Below are positions 61,681-64,000 of a DNA stretch of 64,000 nucleotides, piece by piece. The DNA lies in the NCBI RefSeq assembly GCF_014205765.1, contig NZ_JACIIZ010000019.1, positions 1 through 64,000 of the forward strand, in the 5' to 3' direction. Position numbers and translations under genes: made by a program. The notes under the pieces were generated by a model. That model saw nothing but the letters and a program-made list of their open reading frames with translations, was not told where the DNA came from and ran no database searches. Position 1 is the stretch's first letter, and each line of letters starts with the position of its first letter. Source of the DNA: Nitrospirillum iridis. Lineage in GTDB: Bacteria > Pseudomonadota > Alphaproteobacteria > Azospirillales > Azospirillaceae.

Positions 61681-63620
61681 GCGCCAAGACCCGGATCGTC
61701 GATCTGCTGGGGGAACGGGCGCTGGTGGTCCCGGCCCTGATCGCCACCGCGCTGACTGCCAATGAACAGGCGAAATACCTCCTGGCCCTGCTGCAGATGG
61801 CGGCGGCCCAGGCGGAAAACCCCCAGATCCCGGCCCCGACGCTGAAGGCGGAACGCGAGGCCTGCGGCATGGAGGACGCCGGCCTGGACCGCGCCATCGC
61901 CCTGACGGAAAACGATGGCGGCGGCCAGTATCATATCCCCGGCGCGGCCCGCATCGTGAAGCGGCTGGGCGAGCTGCTGACCACCATGGTCGCGCCCCTG
62001 GAAAAGGCGGAACAACCAAACGCCATCGAGTATGCCCAGCGCCTGGCCCGGCTGATCGACACCCTGCCGTCCGGCGAAGGCGACATGCTGGATGCGCCGT
62101 CGATCGCCGCGATGACGTCCGGCCAACCCAGGGCCGGTGACGGACTGCATGTGCTGGTGATGGATTTGCACCGGGACATCAACCGCTTGCAGGCCGCCAT
62201 CGCCAACGAGGACGTGGCGGGCGCCAAGGCCTATGGCCTGGATGATGCCGATCGGGCCATCGTCGCGGCCTTCATGGCCGGCCTGAACCGGACGGCCGCC
62301 CTGAAGTTCGATCATCCGGGCCTGGACACGGTGGCGGCCCGCCATGGCGATACGCTGCTGATCCAGAACGACATCGGCACCACCGAGGCCCATGTCCTGG
62401 TGGTCAAAGTCACCGGCCACACGGTGGCCGTGACCTACACCGACGTCCACCTGTCCCGCCTGCGCTTCCTGCAGGCGTTGTGCGACGGCACCGACCTGGC
62501 CTGGCAGGAGGTGCGAACCCGCGAGGCGGCGGCGCTGGGGGACGACGACCTGTTCTACATGACGCTGGGCACCGCCACGGCGGCCGATGTCCCGGGCGTG
62601 TGCGCGCTGCTGCAGCGTCTGGCCTCGCGCATCGTCTTCCTGATCGACTGGAACAAGGCGCGCAAGCGCCTGGGCCTGCTGGTTCCCAACGATACCGCCG
62701 TGGATATCCTCACCTGGGCCGCCGCCTATGATTTCGGCCACCGCGCCTTCCTGGCCCTGGGGGGCGAGCGCCTGGTCTATGACGCCCTGGAACAGGCGGT
62801 GAAGACCCCGCTGCGCTACGGTGAACCCCTTCATGAGATGATCGGCAAGGACGTGGCGCGCGACTATCTGCGCTTCGTGCTGCAGACGACGTCCACCGGC
62901 CTGCTCCAGGGGCAATCCGCCGCCCTGATCCGCGACCGGGTGCGGGCGGAGCTGTTCACCCATTTCCGCACCGCCGATCAGCGGCTGCTGGGCATCTGTG
63001 CTGATCATGCCGCGGCGGTGGTGCGCTTGGCCTCGGGCCTGAAAGCGGCGCTGCGCGCGGCCGCCGGGGACAAGGCGGTGATGCTGGAACGGAACGCCAT
63101 CCACGCGAAGTTATGGGAGAGCCAGGCGGACGAGGCGGTGAAGACCCTCCGAGCCACCGTGCGCCGCCTCACCGGAACGGAGGTGTTCCGCCAGGTGATC
63201 GAGCAAGCGGACGACGCCGCCGACCATCTGGAAGAGGCCGCCTTCCAGGCCCGGCTGCTGTTCGACGCCGTGCCGCCCGAAACTCTGCCGGAACCGCTGC
63301 TGGACCTGACCGACCTGGCCGTCGAGAGCGCCCAGGCCTATCGCCAGGCGGTGGATCTGGCCCCGCACGTCCAGCGCGGCAACGCCCAGGAGTCGGTGGA
63401 GCGCTTCCTTGAGGCGACCGACCGCATCGTCACGGCGGAGCATCAAACGGATGAGCGCCACCGCGCCGTGACCGCCCTGTTGATGGCGACGCCGGACGAT
63501 TATCGCCGGACGCATCTGCTGAACGGTCTGTCGCAGAGTCTGGAACGGGCCACCGACGCCCTGCAGCGGGCGGGCCTGATCCTGCGCGATCACGTCCTGG
63601 CGGACGTGACCTTCGCTTAA
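61677..63620 (+). CDS. Large hypothetical protein with PhoU/DUF47-like C-terminal part
   Basis: A 647-residue soluble protein. The C-terminal ~180 residues are helical and read like PhoU/DUF47 proteins: ADEAVKTLRATVRRLTGTEVF, QVIEQADDAADHLEEAAFQARLL, RFLEATDRIVTAEHQTDERHRAV. The N-terminal ~450 residues are unfamiliar; they include HVLVMDLHRDINRLQAAIA, QNDIGTTEAHVLVVKV and VFLIDWNKARKRLGLLVPND. The protein is coupled to a flavodoxin gene upstream. A role in phosphate or metal homeostasis is a guess from the PhoU-like part and the MgtC-family gene downstream. Confidence 0.6.
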   Translation: MSAKTRIVDLLGERALVVPALIATALTANEQAKYLLALLQMAAAQAENPQIPAPTLKAEREACGMEDAGLDRAIALTENDGGGQYHIPGAARIVKRLGELLTTMVAPLEKAEQPNAIEYAQRLARLIDTLPSGEGDMLDAPSIAAMTSGQPRAGDGLHVLVMDLHRDINRLQAAIANEDVAGAKAYGLDDADRAIVAAFMAGLNRTAALKFDHPGLDTVAARHGDTLLIQNDIGTTEAHVLVVKVTGHTVAVTYTDVHLSRLRFLQALCDGTDLAWQEVRTREAAALGDDDLFYMTLGTATAADVPGVCALLQRLASRIVFLIDWNKARKRLGLLVPNDTAVDILTWAAAYDFGHRAFLALGGERLVYDALEQAVKTPLRYGEPLHEMIGKDVARDYLRFVLQTTSTGLLQGQSAALIRDRVRAELFTHFRTADQRLLGICADHAAAVVRLASGLKAALRAAAGDKAVMLERNAIHAKLWESQADEAVKTLRATVRRLTGTEVFRQVIEQADDAADHLEEAAFQARLLFDAVPPETLPEPLLDLTDLAVESAQAYRQAVDLAPHVQRGNAQESVERFLEATDRIVTAEHQTDERHRAVTALLMATPDDYRRTHLLNGLSQSLERATDALQRAGLILRDHVLADVTFA

Positions 63621-63734
63621 GGCGAACCGGTGGAGAAGGAGGGTGCCTGTTGCCACCTTTGCGCTGCGTCAATGCGGCGGGTGAACGGTTAGGCTCGACT
63701 GACCTGCCCTCAACCGCCGCCAGGTACCGCCTTC

Positions 63735-64000
63735 ATGGACTCCACAGCACTGCTCAGCCGCTTGGCCGTCGCCCTTGCCATTGGCTTGCTGGTGGGGCTG
63801 GAACGGGGATGGCATAGCCGTAGCGGCCAGGAATACCAGCGGGCCGCGGGTCTGCGCACCTTCGCCCTGTCCGGCCTGCTGGGTGGCGTGGCCGGCGCGC
63901 TGGCGGGCGCGGGGCAGCCGCAGTTCCTGGGACTGGTGTTCCTGGGCTACGCCGCCACCTTCACCGCCTTCCATTGGCTGGAGACCAAGACCGACACCGC
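63735..64000 (+). CDS. MgtC/SapB family membrane protein (cut by window end)
   Basis: The first 88 codons are present. The N-terminus RLAVALAIGLLVGLERGWHSR followed by AAGLRTFALSGLLGGVAGAL is the MgtC/SapB signature. Further hydrophobic helices follow (FLGLVFLGYAATFTAFHWL). Full-length relatives are either short MgtC proteins or ~400-residue DUF4010 fusions; which this is cannot be seen. Confidence 0.82.
   Translation, partial: MDSTALLSRLAVALAIGLLVGLERGWHSRSGQEYQRAAGLRTFALSGLLGGVAGALAGAGQPQFLGLVFLGYAATFTAFHWLETKTDT

Overview
The window is a GC-rich, densely packed chromosomal segment of an alphaproteobacterium, most likely Rhodospirillales close to Azospirillum/Nitrospirillum. This placement is inference from gene content and order: hflK-hflC-DUF2065-degP, ileS-lspA-DUF3035 with two M16 peptidases, proA-nadD-rsfS-rlmH, and MarR-OmpR regulator-histidine kinase. 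No rRNA, tRNA, CRISPR array, insertion sequence or prophage was recognised.

Layout. 1-7.4 kb is accessory: an unusually AT-rich GxGYxYP-domain protein, a secreted protein built from two near-identical repeats, a darcynin gene divergent from a TetR regulator, an antiporter/flavin-dependent halogenase pair, and a Phd/PIN toxin-antitoxin pair. 7.4-18.2 kb is core: degP, DUF2065, hflC, hflK, mrp, a glutathione S-transferase, mutL and pgi, with a structured gap at 12.97-13.61 kb. 18.5-20.2 kb holds a GIN-domain secreted protein, an interspersed palindromic repeat and an unknown protein. 20.3-28.5 kb is the run of two M16 peptidases, DUF3035 lipoprotein, lspA, ileS and ribF. 28.9-36.5 kb carries a lysophospholipase-like hydrolase, a bifunctional penicillin-binding protein, hisS, pyrC and pyrE. 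36.6-45.3 kb is regulatory and envelope-related: an XRE/MmyB regulator divergent from a Tat-exported hydrolase-like protein, an M23 peptidase, a chemoreceptor, a serine-hydrolase-like protein without its catalytic motifs, a surface-antigen lipoprotein and MarR. 45.4-53.2 kb has a two-component system followed by a probable copper-uptake locus (DUF2946, an OprC-like TonB receptor, its own TonB) and secreted proteins. 53.2-64 kb has a Tat-exported GH1 beta-glucosidase with a coupled small ORF under a LacI-type operator, then cysT-cysW-cysA-proA-nadD-rsfS-rlmH (rlmH frameshifted in a run of eight C), flavodoxin, a large PhoU-like protein, and the start of an MgtC-family gene.

The most notable points are: the OprC-like receptor that keeps both halves of the CxxxM...HxM copper site and is joined to its own tonB; a previously unlisted 59-codon ORF coupled to the beta-glucosidase; the rlmH frameshift; two enzyme-like proteins lacking catalytic residues; the repeat whose terminal CTAG supplies the stop codon of a gene; and several strong dyad operators sited exactly where regulators of the adjacent genes would bind.
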